64,000 bases of DNA, from NCBI RefSeq assembly GCF_005502935.1, contig NZ_SCMP01000002.1, positions 276,893-340,892 of the forward strand, read 5' to 3'. Source of the stretch: Pseudomonas sp. 2FG (GTDB lineage: Bacteria > Pseudomonadota > Gammaproteobacteria > Pseudomonadales > Pseudomonadaceae). A model generated the notes under the pieces. The model ran no database searches, had not been told where the DNA came from, and was given only the letters and a program-made list of their open reading frames with translations. Each line of letters begins with the position of its first letter. Positions within the stretch are counted from its first letter, which is position 1. Shown piece by piece: positions 1 through 9,176 of the stretch. A program made the position numbers and the translations under genes.

Positions 1-1035
1 AAAGTAGCGGGCGTTCGCCGCGCCGGGGATAAGGGCCGCGCTGGGGGTGGTGGTGCGGATGGTGCTGAACACCGGGCCGCGGCTGTGGTAGTTCATCGCG
101 TAGGCGCCGAACTCGGTGTCGTTCAGCTCCGGCACGAACCAGCGCAGGGCCAGGCCGTACTGGCCGCTGTCCTTCGCATCGCGGTCGCCGGCGCGCGGGA
201 TATAGAGGTTTTCGCCAGGGGCGAAGCTGTTGTTCGACTCGCCGGGCGGCAGGTCCGGGCCGAACACCACCAGGCGATCCGTGCAGCCATCGGCGACCAC
301 ATCGGAGGTGGAGAAGAAGGTGCCGCAGTTATCCACCACGGTCTGGTCCCACTCCAGTTGATAGAAGGCCTCCATGCTTAGAGCATCGGTCAGGCTCTGG
401 GACAGGTAGAGCATATTGACCGGGATCAGGCCTTCCTTGATCTCCGCACCGGGGCGGCGGAAGGCGGCCACGTCGATCGGGTTGATCGAGTTGATGCTAT
501 TGCCGATAAAGGTGCTCTCGCCCCAGCTGACCACCTGCTTGCCGACCCGCACGCTGCCCGGCAGATCGCCGAGGTTGTAGTTGTGATAGAGGAAGGCATC
601 GAGCAGCTGCGCACCGGAGGACTGCGCGCCCTCTTTGCGGTTGTGGTCGTCGATGTCGTAGAACAGCCGGTGCTCGTCCTTCAGCTCGAAGTCGTACCAG
701 TACTTGCCGCGGATAAACACCCCGGTGTCGCCGTACTTCAGTTCCAGGTCGTGGATGCCCTTGAAGATCTTCGAGAAGGTCTCGCCCTTCTTGAAGTTCA
801 GGCGGCCGTCGTCGGAGGTCCGCGAGGAGGCTTTGCCGCCGCTGGCCACGGAGATGAAATCCGGGTCGGCGCCGCGGGTCGACCAGCTGGCTCCCACCGA
901 CAACTGCGAATCGAACTGCGCTTCGAGCTCCCCGATATTGAAATTAATGGCGTGGGCCTGGGCGCTGCAACCCAGGGCAACGGCGGCGGCCAGCAGGTGC
1001 GGCCGGAAGATTCCGCGCATTGTTCTTGTTGTCAT
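1..1035 (-). CDS. DUF1302 family outer-membrane protein, N-terminal part (runs off the window)
   Basis: The reading frame is open from an ATG at 1035 to the left edge, so only the first 345 or so residues are visible; the family is usually 500-650 residues. A signal peptide is clear (hydrophobic run ending SAQAHA, mature part starting INFNIGE). The mature part has the Tyr/Trp/Gly-rich alternating pattern of an outer-membrane barrel and DUF1302 phrases such as SWGESTFIGNSINSINP and DAKDSGQYGLALRW. Start chosen because AGGAGA lies 5 bases upstream; a second in-frame ATG is at 1020. It resembles the complete DUF1302 protein at 23314-24957. Such proteins often sit beside DUF1329 proteins and RND pumps and are thought to handle hydrophobic substrates; the function is not proven. 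Confidence 0.85.
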   Translation of the reverse strand, partial: MTTRTMRGIFRPHLLAAAVALGCSAQAHAINFNIGELEAQFDSQLSVGASWSTRGADPDFISVASGGKASSRTSDDGRLNFKKGETFSKIFKGIHDLELKYGDTGVFIRGKYWYDFELKDEHRLFYDIDDHNRKEGAQSSGAQLLDAFLYHNYNLGDLPGSVRVGKQVVSWGESTFIGNSINSINPIDVAAFRRPGAEIKEGLIPVNMLYLSQSLTDALSMEAFYQLEWDQTVVDNCGTFFSTSDVVADGCTDRLVVFGPDLPPGESNNSFAPGENLYIPRAGDRDAKDSGQYGLALRWFVPELNDTEFGAYAMNYHSRGPVFSTIRTTTPSAALIPGAANARYF

Positions 1036-1358
1036 GCGGCTCTCCTGAGGAGGAATAAGTGAGCCGCCATCCTAATCAGCCGAAAGTCTGGCCATAACTG
1101 CCTAAAGGGGCGATTTCACCTATCACCCAGGTGGGTGATGGCCGCGCACAACTGCGTCCTGCGTGCGGCTCTTTAGCGGTCTATAGCGCAGGGTTTCGCG
1201 CGGGCGCGGGCATTTGTCTCGCGGCTGATACCTAGGGTTACAACGGGTGTTTCGTGGGCGCGGGCCGCCCAGGTGAACCCCTCTATAGCCAGCGGAACCC
1301 GGGTTGGCAGGCGTGATTACCGCGCTGTAGGAGCGGCCCATGGCCGCGAAAAATTGCC
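1036..1358. other. Intergenic region between DUF1302 gene and lysR-type gene
   Basis: 323 bases without a convincing gene. It holds the presumed promoter of the DUF1302 gene, a short perfect inverted repeat ATCACCC-AGGT-GGGTGAT at 1122-1139 that could be an operator, and a single REP-like unit at 1327-1349 (GTAGGAGCGGCCC ... GGCCGCGA). The open frame crossing this region on the minus strand is only an overrun of the antisense of the regulator gene. Confidence 0.5.
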
Positions 1359-2267
1359 TCAACCCCGCCCGGCCTCGGAGCGGTACTGCCGTGCCTCTTC
1401 CACCAGCCAGTCCCGGAAGGCGCGCAGGGCCGCCGACTCGACTTTGCGCTCGGGGATGATCAGGTAGTAGGCCTTGTCGCTCAGGCAGGCGTGATCCAGT
1501 GCCACCACCAGCCGCCCTTCGGCCAGCTCGCGCTGGATCAGGAAGGGTGGAATCAGCGCGATGCCCATCTCGTGCATCGCCGCCTGGGCCAGCATGGAAA
1601 ACAGCTCGTAGCGCGGCCCGGTCATGTCGCGCGGCACGTTCAGGCCGAGCGAGTTGAACCATTGGCGCCAGGCATAGGGGCGAGTGCTCTGTTGCAGCAG
1701 CGGCAGGCCGGCGATGGCCTCGGCGGTCAACGGGCCGCCGGCGGGGATCAGCTGCGGGCTGCACACCGGCAGCGAGTTTTCTGGCATGAGGACGTGCGAC
1801 TCGGTACCCGACCAATCGGCATCGCCGAAATACACCGCGGCATCGAACTCGGTGTCGGCGAACAGGAAGGGCCGGGTGCGGTTGGTCAGATTGACCGTGA
1901 CCTCCGGGTGCAGGGCCTGGAAGTGCTTGAGTCGCGGCAGCAGCCACTGGGTGCCGAAGGTCGGCACTATGGCCAGCTCCAGGCTGCCGGCGCCATGCTG
2001 GCCCATCACCGAGAGGGTGTCGCGCTCCACCGCATCCAACTGCGCGGCCACCCGCCGACTATAGGAGAGGCCCGCCTCGGTCAGCTTGACCCCGCGCCGC
2101 GAACGCCGGAATAACGCGATGCCGAGGAATTCTTCGAGGCCGGCGATTTGCCGACAGATGGCGCTTTGCGTCAGCGAGAGTTCTTCGGCCGCCTTGGTAA
2201 AGCTCTGGTGGCGGGCGGCGGCCTCGAAGCTGACCAGGGCGGCGGTGCTGGGGATTTTACGACGCAT
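1359..2267 (-). CDS. gcdR: LysR-family regulator, probable glutarate regulator GcdR
   Basis: 302 residues, normal LTTR length. The N-terminal winged helix-turn-helix (about residues 5-65) has the classic SFTKAAEELSLTQSAICRQI and LFRRSRRGVKLTEAG stretches; residues 90-295 form the type 2 periplasmic-binding fold that senses the inducer. It is transcribed divergently from glutaryl-CoA dehydrogenase with a 195-base shared promoter. The same arrangement (PA0448 beside gcdH PA0447) is known in P. aeruginosa, where the regulator responds to glutarate or glutaryl-CoA. The symbol rests on this synteny and is an inference. Confidence 0.8.
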   Translation of the reverse strand: MRRKIPSTAALVSFEAAARHQSFTKAAEELSLTQSAICRQIAGLEEFLGIALFRRSRRGVKLTEAGLSYSRRVAAQLDAVERDTLSVMGQHGAGSLELAIVPTFGTQWLLPRLKHFQALHPEVTVNLTNRTRPFLFADTEFDAAVYFGDADWSGTESHVLMPENSLPVCSPQLIPAGGPLTAEAIAGLPLLQQSTRPYAWRQWFNSLGLNVPRDMTGPRYELFSMLAQAAMHEMGIALIPPFLIQRELAEGRLVVALDHACLSDKAYYLIIPERKVESAALRAFRDWLVEEARQYRSEAGRG

Positions 2268-2462
2268 GGGCTTCTCTTATGCGTTAGATGCACATGAAAA
2301 CCAGTTGATATGGCTTTTAAATTCATTACGGAATGAGAAATTAGCACAACACTGTGCGAAATCCTCGTTTGCCTGATCCGGCCTAGGCTGACTAGGATTA
2401 ACCTATTCGCCAGCCCGTCGCTGGGCATCAACAACCGCAACGAACGATTGAGGAATCCGCAC
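2268..2462. promoter_or_regulatory. gcdR-gcdH divergent promoter region
   Basis: Two inverted repeats stand out: ATTCATT-ACGG-AATGAG at 2321-2337, which fits the T-N11-A shape of a LysR site, and the perfect GCACA-ACAC-TGTGC at 2344-2357. Either could be the GcdR site controlling both directions. The ribosome site GAGG at 2450-2454 fixes the gcdH start at 2463 rather than the TTG at 2448. Confidence 0.45.
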
Positions 2463-3644
2463 ATGGCCGGTAAAGCACGCTTCAACTGGGAAGATCCACT
2501 GTTGCTGGATCAGCAACTGAGCGCCGAGGAACGCATGGTGCAGGGCAGCGCCCAGCAATTCGCCCAGGACAAGTTGGCCCCGCGCGTGCTGGAAGCGTTC
2601 CGCCATGAGCAGACCGACCCGGCGATCTTCCGCGAGATGGGCGAAATCGGCCTGCTCGGCGCGACCATTCCGGAAGCCTACGGCGGCAGCGGCCTCAACT
2701 ACGTCAGCTACGGCCTGATCGCCCGCGAAGTGGAGCGGGTCGATTCCGGCTACCGCTCGATGATGAGCGTGCAGTCCTCCCTGGTGATGGTGCCGATCAA
2801 CGAATTCGGTAACGAGGCGACCAAGCAGAAATACCTGCCCAAGCTGGCCAGCGGCGAATGGATCGGCTGCTTCGGCCTGACCGAGCCGGATCACGGCTCC
2901 GACCCGGGCTCGATGATCACCCGGGCGAAGAAAGTCGACGGCGGCTATCGCCTCAGCGGCGCCAAGATGTGGATCACCAACAGCCCGATCGCCGATGTGT
3001 TCGTGGTCTGGGCCAAGGACGATGCCGGCGAGATCCGTGGCTTCGTCCTGGAAAAAGGCTGGGCCGGGCTCAGCGCCCCGGTGATTCACGGCAAGGTCGG
3101 CCTGCGCGCCTCGATCACCGGCGAGATCGTGATGGACAACGTGTTCTGCCCGGAAGAGAACGCCTTCCCCGACGTGCGCGGCCTGAAAGGTCCGTTCACC
3201 TGCCTCAACTCCGCGCGTTACGGCATTGCCTGGGGCGCACTGGGTGCCGCCGAGTTCTGCTGGCACACCGCGCGTCAATACTGCCTCGATCGCAAGCAGT
3301 TCGGTCGCCCACTGGCGGCGAATCAGCTGATCCAGAAGAAACTGGCGGACATGCAGACCGAAATCACCCTGGCCCTGCAAGGCTGCCTGCGCCTCGGCCG
3401 GATGAAGGACGAAGGCACCGCGGCGGTGGAAATCACCTCGATCATGAAGCGCAACTCCTGCGGCAAGTCCCTCGACATCGCCCGCATGGCCCGTGACATG
3501 CTCGGCGGCAACGGTATCTCCGACGAGTTCGGCGTCGCCCGTCACCTGGTCAACCTGGAAGTGGTGAATACCTACGAAGGGACCCACGACGTGCATGCGC
3601 TGATCCTCGGCCGTGCCCAGACCGGCATTCAGGCGTTCTACTAA
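2463..3644 (+). CDS. gcdH: Glutaryl-CoA dehydrogenase
   Basis: 393 residues, the usual size. Acyl-CoA dehydrogenase fold in order: N-terminal helical domain (residues 15-125), beta domain with the FAD-binding stretch [16 protein letters not shown] and [16 protein letters not shown], then the C-terminal helical domain ending [17 protein letters not shown], whose Glu is the catalytic base. It oxidises and decarboxylates glutaryl-CoA to crotonyl-CoA in lysine, tryptophan and glutarate breakdown, passing electrons to ETF in the cytoplasm. It is followed after 114 bases by the CoA-transferase that makes its substrate. The ATG at 2463 has a good ribosome site. Confidence 0.95.
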   Translation: MAGKARFNWEDPLLLDQQLSAEERMVQGSAQQFAQDKLAPRVLEAFRHEQTDPAIFREMGEIGLLGATIPEAYGGSGLNYVSYGLIAREVERVDSGYRSMMSVQSSLVMVPINEFGNEATKQKYLPKLASGEWIGCFGLTEPDHGSDPGSMITRAKKVDGGYRLSGAKMWITNSPIADVFVVWAKDDAGEIRGFVLEKGWAGLSAPVIHGKVGLRASITGEIVMDNVFCPEENAFPDVRGLKGPFTCLNSARYGIAWGALGAAEFCWHTARQYCLDRKQFGRPLAANQLIQKKLADMQTEITLALQGCLRLGRMKDEGTAAVEITSIMKRNSCGKSLDIARMARDMLGGNGISDEFGVARHLVNLEVVNTYEGTHDVHALILGRAQTGIQAFY

Positions 3645-3693
3645 GTCGATTGGGAATGGCTGCGTGGGTCTCCTACGCGGTCGACCCAAGCTC

Positions 3694-3749
3694 GTAGGGT
3701 GCGCCATGCGCACCGCTGCGCTATTTCCGGTGCGCATGGCGCACCCTAC
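3694..3749. repeat. REP-like inverted repeat, GTAGGGTGCGCC family
   Basis: Two 21-base arms in perfect inverted orientation (3694-3714 and 3729-3749), beginning GTAGGGTGCGCC and ending GGCGCACCCTAC, separated by 14 bases. Near-identical arms recur at 17468-17527 and 42117-42178. It lies between gcdH and the CoA-transferase gene and would form a strong hairpin in their transcript. Confidence 0.85.
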
Positions 3750-3758
3750 GGAGAATCC

Positions 3759-4982
3759 ATGTCCGGCGCCCTTTCCCACCTCCGCGTTCTCGACCTTTCC
3801 CGCGTCCTCGCCGGCCCCTGGGCCGGGCAGATCCTCGCCGACCTCGGCGCCGAGGTGATCAAGATCGAGCGCCCCGGCAATGGCGACGACACCCGCGCCT
3901 GGGGCCCGCCCTTCCTCAAGGATGCCAACGGCGAGAACACCAGCGAGGCGGCCTACTACCTCTCGGCCAACCGCAACAAACAGTCGGTCACCCTCGACTT
4001 CACCCAGCCGGAAGGCCAGCACATCGTCCGCGAGCTGGCGGCCAAGTCGGACATCCTGCTGGAGAACTTCAAGGTCGGCGGCCTGGCCGCCTATGGCCTC
4101 GACTACGCCTCGCTGAAAGCCATCAACCCGCGGCTGATTTATTGCTCGATCACCGGCTTCGGCCAGTACGGGCCCTATGCCAAGCGCGCCGGTTACGACT
4201 TCATGATCCAGGGTCTCGGCGGCCTGATGAGCCTGACCGGGCGCCCGGACGGTGAAGCGGGCGGCGGCCCGGTCAAGGTCGGCGTGGCGCTGACCGATAT
4301 TCTCACCGGCCTCTACTCGACCGTCGCCGTGCTCGCCGCGCTGGCGCACCGTGAGCAAGGCGGCAGCGGCCAGCATATCGACATGGCCCTGCTCGACGTG
4401 CAGGTCGCCTGTCTGGCCAACCAGGCGATGAACTACCTGACCACCGGCACCGCGCCGAAGCGCCTCGGCAACGCGCACCCGAACATAGTGCCGTACCAGG
4501 ACTTCCCCACGGCGGATGGCGATTTCATCCTCACCGTGGGTAACGACGGCCAATTCCGCAAGTTCTGCGAAGTCGCCGGGCACCCGGAGTGGGCGGACGA
4601 TCCGCGATTCGCCACCAACAAGCTGCGGGTGGCGAATCGTACGGTGCTGATTCCGCTGATCCGCCAGGCCACGGTGTTCAAGACCACCGGCGAATGGGTG
4701 ACGGCGCTGGAGCAGGCGGGAGTGCCGTGCGGGCCGATCAACGACCTGGCGCAGATGTTCGCCGACCCGCAAGTGCAGGCGCGCGGCCTGCGTGTCGAAC
4801 TGCCCCACGCCTTGGGCGGCACGGTGCCGCAGGTGGCCAGCCCGATCCGTCTTTCCGAGACCCCGGTGCAATACCGCAACGCGCCGCCGCTCTTGGGCGA
4901 GCACACCGTCGAGGTGTTGCAGAAGGTCCTGGGGCTCGACGCCGGGCAGATCGAGGCTCTGCGTCAGGCGGGCGTGGTTTAA
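3759..4982 (+). CDS. gcdG: Family III CoA-transferase, probable succinyl-CoA:glutarate CoA-transferase
   Basis: 407 residues, CaiB/BaiF family (class III CoA-transferases). Visible family marks: LSRVLAGPWAGQILADLGAEVIKIERPGNGD near the N-terminus with the catalytic Asp further on in GYDFMIQGLGGLMSLTGRPDG, and the C-terminal GEHTVEVLQKVLGL. Next to gcdH, its expected role is to load CoA onto glutarate, giving the substrate of glutaryl-CoA dehydrogenase. The ATG at 3759 is chosen because it begins the family N-terminus; the longer frame from 3699 would run through the REP-like repeat. A repeat sits between the two genes, so the second may be expressed less than the first. Confidence 0.88.
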   Translation: MSGALSHLRVLDLSRVLAGPWAGQILADLGAEVIKIERPGNGDDTRAWGPPFLKDANGENTSEAAYYLSANRNKQSVTLDFTQPEGQHIVRELAAKSDILLENFKVGGLAAYGLDYASLKAINPRLIYCSITGFGQYGPYAKRAGYDFMIQGLGGLMSLTGRPDGEAGGGPVKVGVALTDILTGLYSTVAVLAALAHREQGGSGQHIDMALLDVQVACLANQAMNYLTTGTAPKRLGNAHPNIVPYQDFPTADGDFILTVGNDGQFRKFCEVAGHPEWADDPRFATNKLRVANRTVLIPLIRQATVFKTTGEWVTALEQAGVPCGPINDLAQMFADPQVQARGLRVELPHALGGTVPQVASPIRLSETPVQYRNAPPLLGEHTVEVLQKVLGLDAGQIEALRQAGVV

Positions 4983-4992
4983 CCCGGCGGCA

Positions 4993-5025
4993 ACAAAAAG
5001 GCCCCAGGTTTTCACCTGGGGCCTT
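4993..5025 (-). terminator. Rho-independent terminator (minus strand) behind the tRNA remnant
   Basis: Perfect 12-bp stem AAGGCCCCAGGT / ACCTGGGGCCTT at 4998-5009 and 5014-5025 with a 4-base loop. The T run (TTTTTGTTG) is on the minus strand. It matches the terminator of the intact tRNA-Arg at 38541-38568 in loop and flanks, with compensating changes in the stem. It may also stop gcdG transcription. Confidence 0.85.
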
Positions 5026-5033
5026 GTCGTAGT

Positions 5034-5080
5034 TGGTGCCCCAGGCGGGATTCGAGCCACGTTCGGAGGGCAATGCGCTA
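5034..5080 (-). pseudogene. Decayed 3' end of a tRNA gene (tRNA-Arg-like)
   Basis: Reading the minus strand, the segment ends in CCA and contains the T-arm/acceptor stretch TCGAATCCCGCCTGGGGC, followed by the terminator. Aligned with tRNA-Arg(CCG) at 38577-38653 it keeps the 3' acceptor, T-arm and part of the anticodon stem (TGCCCTCCGAA-like), but lacks one T-stem base and about ten bases of the variable/anticodon region; nothing tRNA-like follows beyond 5080. It cannot make a tRNA. Its orientation matches the intact tRNA, so it is a candidate distal attachment scar of an integrated element. Confidence 0.7.
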
Positions 5081-5489
5081 CATAGATTCTGGTTAATTTT
5101 AGATCTCATTAATTGCCCAGAAACTATGTATTTCAAGGGCTCCGCAGTGCTGACCTAACTGCAGTGAAGATCCTTTTGAAGCACTTAAGCTCAGAAATTA
5201 AGGACACAAAGTCGAAATCGACAACATCGAAAAATGACCACTAGCCACATCATCCAGATGCAGCACCTTGATCTTCATTCTTCCCCAGTGGGCGCTGAGC
5301 GGTTAGGACGGACACAGATTTAGGAATACCGCCTCCAGCTCCAATGCCAGCCCATGAACCTGCATCGTCGTACGTAGATCCATCAACGCCGGCGGCATGC
5401 CGCCCAGGTTGTCTATCCAGATCTGTCGGTTGCCGTGCTTGCTGAGCAAAGGCTTCCAGTCTGGCACCAGCCAGAGCGGGGCATTACTG
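5081..5489. other. Gene-poor, AT-richer junction region
   Basis: About 400 bases with lower GC than the surroundings (most marked at 5081-5280) and no intact gene. A short minus-strand frame (about 5465-5299, ending in a stop) reads like a protein C-terminus but I cannot assign it. A possible integrase remnant was looked for and not recognised. Confidence 0.4.
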
Positions 5490-5737
5490 TGCCAGCTATG
5501 ACCCCGGTGTAGTGCCGCTGTTGTAGGAGCACGGCGCCGAAATGCTGGTTGCCGATTTCGCCCCGGAGGCCATCGAAGGCGAGCCGTGGGATGCTGCGTT
5601 TCCCCTTCGAGCAGACGCTGCGCGAGTGGTATGCCGATCCGCGCTACGCGTCATTGAAGGCGCTGCGTCTGCGTTGTACCCGGGATGGTTCGATGTTGCT
5701 GGCGAAAAGCGCTTGCCGGGCGGTCAGTGGTCTGCCC
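5490..5737 (+). pseudogene. Frameshifted remnant of a DUF1330-like small protein
   Basis: Two overlapping plus-strand frames, 5542-5781 and 5549-5764, together read like one DUF1330 domain split by a frameshift near 5605. The first gives a hydrophobic strand and VADFAPEAIEGEPWD; the second continues EQTLREWYADPRYASLKALR, which resembles the typical DUF1330 phrase of an aromatic-rich WY-x-SPEY followed by LRA. No good ribosome site or intact N-terminus is visible, and the 3' end runs into the convergent gene at 5724. The family assignment is by eye and tentative. Confidence 0.4.
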
Positions 5738-6476
5738 GCATGGCCTGCTGGTCTAGCCAGGTGACGATGCCGGTGATGTAGCGCTCGGCGGCGGCCGCCT
5801 TTTGCAGCGTGTCGGGTTGCAGCAGCTTGGGGCGGACGAAGCGGTAAGCCAGGCGTTGGTGCTGCAATTGCTCCGCCTCGCTAGTCGGCAAGAGTTCCTT
5901 CAGTTCGTCGAAACCCTGTTCGATAGCCTGATCCTGGGCGCTCAGCCCGGTCTGGTGGTAGGCCATGGAGTGCTGGTTCAGCACTACTGCATTGCGCGCC
6001 AAAGCATGCAGGAGGATTTCGCTGATGCGCAGGCTTTGTCGGTTCAGGGCCCGCGCCAGTTGCGATACCGATTGTCCTGTGTAGGTGGTATCCATCTGTC
6101 GGTTCAACTGCGCGCGGTTGTCCAGCAGGGTGATGAGCAGGGGGGCATAACTGCTGGCCTGCTCGCGGGACAGGCCACCTAGTTCGTCCAGGCTGGCGCC
6201 CATGCCCGCCAGTGGGGCGGCGAGGCTGGCCGGCAGGGAGAGTTTTACGGCCACTTCCTTGAGCTTTCGTCGGGTTTCACTCAAGGCTTCCAGGATGCTT
6301 TCGTCCGGAGGTGTCGCGGCGCGCGGGTCGGTGTCGTAATAGGTCAGTGCGTCGATCGCCAGCAGGGTTGTCTGGCTGTGTAGCTGTTGCTGGTCCTGAG
6401 CGGAGGAAGAGGCCCAAGAACAAGATACGGGGGCCAACAGGGCAAGCGTCAGGAAAAACTTCGTCATTGTTTGCAT
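5724..6476 (-). CDS. Secreted helical protein of unknown function
   Basis: 250 residues. Residues 1-24 form a signal peptide (MTKFFLTLALLAPVSCSWASS), and the mature part is almost all predicted helix, rich in Leu, Ala, Gln and Glu, with no recognised catalytic motif. Length, signal peptide and helical layout are like the protein at 47594-48340, and both may belong to one family of Pseudomonas periplasmic proteins; the identity is low. It has no operon partner: downstream is the DUF1330 remnant and upstream 221 bases of non-coding sequence. Confidence 0.7.
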   Translation of the reverse strand: MQTMTKFFLTLALLAPVSCSWASSSAQDQQQLHSQTTLLAIDALTYYDTDPRAATPPDESILEALSETRRKLKEVAVKLSLPASLAAPLAGMGASLDELGGLSREQASSYAPLLITLLDNRAQLNRQMDTTYTGQSVSQLARALNRQSLRISEILLHALARNAVVLNQHSMAYHQTGLSAQDQAIEQGFDELKELLPTSEAEQLQHQRLAYRFVRPKLLQPDTLQKAAAAERYITGIVTWLDQQAMRADH

Positions 6477-6697
6477 GGTCAGGTCTTCCTTGTCTGAGAT
6501 GGAGGTCTGTTCCGGCCTTGCGGCCGAGTGGCGAAGGGGGGCCTCCGGCTCAGTGCAAGCGCGAACAGGTTCCGCCGCTGAAGGGGCTGGTGACGGGCAT
6601 GGTCATTCTCCTTTTTAATGTTTTCAGCACTGCCGGTGAGGCGGCTGTAAAAATGGGTGGATTACCGAAGCTCGCCACTACAATTTTTACGTGTTTC

Positions 6698-7255
6698 TTA
6701 CAAAGGCCAATTGTCGACCAGTTGCGCAAGCCTTCTGACCCCATCCATCAAGAACTGATTAGCCGCTTCATCGACAAGGCGGCCGTCCTTAAGCTTGCTA
6801 GCAACGCTACCGATCACGATCTGTGGGTAAGCGACCTGTACGGCCTGAATAGCCACTAGCGTTTCATTCAATTGCTGATGCGCCCTCACACCTCCGGTGA
6901 AAGCAGGAGATGCGGTAAAGGTAAGGACCGGTTTGCCCGTCAGCGAAGACTTGCCGTGGGGTCGCGATATCCAATCCAGCGCGTTCTTCAATACCCCCGA
7001 CATACCATGGTTGTACTCCGGCGAGCCGATCAACACGGCGTCGGCGCGTCGCACCGCCTCACGCAGAGCCAGCACAGCTACTGGCGCCGCATCGCAATCG
7101 AGGTCTTCGTTGTAGGGCGGCACATCATGCAAATCATGCAGCTCCAATGCCACGCTTGCGGGAAGCTGTTCGGCAACCGTACGCAGCACGGCGCTATGGG
7201 CCGAGTCCTTCCTCAAACTGCCCGACAGACCAAGAATCTTTACTGCTACGACCAT
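6698..7255 (-). CDS. NADPH-dependent FMN reductase
   Basis: 185 residues, flavodoxin-like fold (PF03358). The phosphate-binding loop GLSGSLRKDSAHSAVL follows the first strand, and GSPEYNHGMSGVLKNALDW is the signature flavin/NADPH segment. Members reduce FMN, quinones or azo/chromate compounds in the cytoplasm. The start has AGAGGAG upstream. It is the last gene of the leftward run thiolase-FMN reductase with only 20 bases between them, so it may supply reduced flavin or protect against quinones formed by the aromatic pathway; that role is inference. Confidence 0.88.
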   Translation of the reverse strand: MVVAVKILGLSGSLRKDSAHSAVLRTVAEQLPASVALELHDLHDVPPYNEDLDCDAAPVAVLALREAVRRADAVLIGSPEYNHGMSGVLKNALDWISRPHGKSSLTGKPVLTFTASPAFTGGVRAHQQLNETLVAIQAVQVAYPQIVIGSVASKLKDGRLVDEAANQFLMDGVRRLAQLVDNWPL

Positions 7256-7274
7256 CTATAAACTCCTCTAGTGT

Positions 7275-8453
7275 TCAGCCGCGCTGCAACGCCAAGGCAA
7301 CGCCCTGGCCACCGCCGATGCACAGCGTCGCCAACGCCTTGCGGGCGTTACGCCGCTGCATTTCGTGCAGCAAGGTGACCAGTATTCGACAGCCTGAAGC
7401 GCCAATCGGGTGCCCGAGGGCGATTGCGCCACCGTTGACGTTGACCCTGTCGGTATCCCAGCCCAGCTCCCTGCCGACTACCAGTGCCTGTACGGCAAAG
7501 GCCTCATTGGCTTCGATAAGGTCCAGTTGATCCAGCGTCCAGCCAGCCTTCTGCAGGCACAGATCAGTGGCAAACACCGGGCCGACACCCATGACCGAAG
7601 GGTCCACGCCGACACTGGCATAGGCCTTGATCCGCGCCATGATCGGCAAACCCAAGGCCTTGGCCTTGTCTTCGCTCATCAGCAGGACGGCAGCCGCGCC
7701 GTCGTTCAGCGTCGAAGCGTTGCCCGCCGTGACACTGCCATCCGCCTTAAAAGCAGGTTTGAGGCGCGCGAGATCTGCGGAGGTTCCAGCTGTAGGTTGC
7801 TCATCTGTCTCGAACAGATGCGTTTCGCCGGTCCGCTGCGGAAGATGCACAGGCGTTATCTCATCTACGAAGCGGCCAGCATCCCGCGCCGCGCTGGCGC
7901 GCTGTTGAGACCTTAGCGCATAGGCATCCTGTTGCTCACGGGTAACACCATATTGTTCTGCCAGGTTTTCTGCCGTGATACCCATGTGGTAGTCATTGAA
8001 AGCATCCCAAAGGCCGTCATGAATCACACTGTCGACCAGGCCCTTGTGGCCCATGCGCAACCCCTGTCGGGCCTCCGCGAGCACGTACGGGGCTTGGCTC
8101 ATGGATTCCTGGCCGCCGGCAATCATCACCTCGGCATCGCCGCAACGAATGGCTTGAGCAGCCAGATGAACAGCCTCCAACCCTGAACCGCAAACCTTGT
8201 TGATGGTAAGAGCCGGCACGGTGTAAGGCAGCCCAGCCTGGATCGCGGCCTGACGCGCCGGGTTCTGCCCCGCGCCAGCCACCAGTACCTGGCCCATGAT
8301 CACCTCACCAACCTCGTGGCCAGCCAGCCCCGTGGTGTCGAGCAACCTGCGTATGACCGCCGCCCCCATGTCGACGGCGGAGACCCTGGCCAACGAGCCC
8401 TGGAAACGGCCAATGGCAGTACGCGAGGCGGAAACTATTACTACGTCGTTCAT
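7275..8453 (-). CDS. Acetyl-CoA acetyltransferase (thiolase)
   Basis: 392 residues, standard thiolase II length. The nucleophile Cys88 is in [13 protein letters not shown], His348 in GHPIGASG and the second active-site Cys378 in [12 protein letters not shown], so all catalytic residues are present. It either condenses two acetyl-CoA or cleaves a beta-ketoacyl-CoA, the typical last step of a ring-degradation route. The start is the ATG at 8453, which begins the conserved [17 protein letters not shown]; the frame is open further upstream but without family similarity. It belongs to the leftward set of module A. Confidence 0.93.
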   Translation of the reverse strand: MNDVVIVSASRTAIGRFQGSLARVSAVDMGAAVIRRLLDTTGLAGHEVGEVIMGQVLVAGAGQNPARQAAIQAGLPYTVPALTINKVCGSGLEAVHLAAQAIRCGDAEVMIAGGQESMSQAPYVLAEARQGLRMGHKGLVDSVIHDGLWDAFNDYHMGITAENLAEQYGVTREQQDAYALRSQQRASAARDAGRFVDEITPVHLPQRTGETHLFETDEQPTAGTSADLARLKPAFKADGSVTAGNASTLNDGAAAVLLMSEDKAKALGLPIMARIKAYASVGVDPSVMGVGPVFATDLCLQKAGWTLDQLDLIEANEAFAVQALVVGRELGWDTDRVNVNGGAIALGHPIGASGCRILVTLLHEMQRRNARKALATLCIGGGQGVALALQRG

Positions 8454-8538
8454 TGCATATCTCACTGGGCGCAGTTCCTGCACGCGGACGGTGTGGCGGC
8501 GCGGAGGTCGAGCAGAGAAGCCTGGGTGGGCTTCGACA

Positions 8539-9075
8539 CTAGTGGTTGCTTGCCCCGACCATGAAGAAGATCGCCTTGGCCGGCTGCTCAGACTTGTTGC
8601 GCCAGGCATGCCGGGTACCGTTCTGAATCACCACGTCGCCCGGACGGATCAGCCGCTGCTCGCCGTTGTCGAGCTCCAGCCAAAGCTCGCCTTCCAACAA
8701 CACCCCATAGTCGATAGTCGGTGTCTTGTGCATGCCGGGGGTTTCGGCCTCGAAGCATTCGAACAGACCGGGTAGCGCGACCGCCATTTGCTCGAAGGCA
8801 CGCTGCGGATCCAGCGGCGCCGCCATGATGCTGTCGGGCGGAAAGCTGACCGCCAACAATGAGGTGCCGCCGAGTCCGGGAATCAACGACCCTTGCAGCT
8901 GGGTCAGGTCTTCCGGCACCTCGGACAACCGCGGAGGACAAGGCGTCGCCCACAGCTGGGCGACGCCATGCCCGGGGAGGTCGACAAAGTCGGTGGCACG
9001 GGGGGCCGCGCCATCGGAAATGAACACAGCCTGTCCACTCGCATCGTGTCCGGTCACTATCCTGCGTATTTGCAT
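8539..9075 (-). CDS. Cupin-domain protein
   Basis: 178 residues. The C-terminal half (about 105-175) is a single cupin barrel: [35 protein letters not shown] has the motif order G-x5-HxH-like segment and PGD...H. The first motif has few metal-binding histidines, so metal binding is uncertain. The N-terminal half is strand-rich and may be a second, degenerate barrel. It lies between a thiolase and a zinc-type dehydrogenase on the same strand. It could be a dioxygenase, decarboxylase or isomerase of the pathway; the sequence alone does not decide. Confidence 0.8.
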   Translation of the reverse strand: MQIRRIVTGHDASGQAVFISDGAAPRATDFVDLPGHGVAQLWATPCPPRLSEVPEDLTQLQGSLIPGLGGTSLLAVSFPPDSIMAAPLDPQRAFEQMAVALPGLFECFEAETPGMHKTPTIDYGVLLEGELWLELDNGEQRLIRPGDVVIQNGTRHAWRNKSEQPAKAIFFMVGASNH

Positions 9076-9176
9076 CGGGTAGCCTCCAATATCTGCAATC
9101 ACCCCGTCGCAGGCTTGCACCTGTGGCGGCGTGGGTCTCGTGAGCGACGGCAGATGCGCGCCGCTCACCACCGGTT

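Noticed and set aside
2403..5060. 885-codon open frame on the minus strand opposite gcdH and gcdG
   Set aside because: It is antisense to two well-supported genes, has low-complexity Arg/Gly/His/Val composition and no family likeness; it is a GC-rich shadow.
5081..5489. Integrase or transposase gene at the island's left end
   Set aside because: Searched on both strands by eye; only short frames without recombinase motifs were seen.
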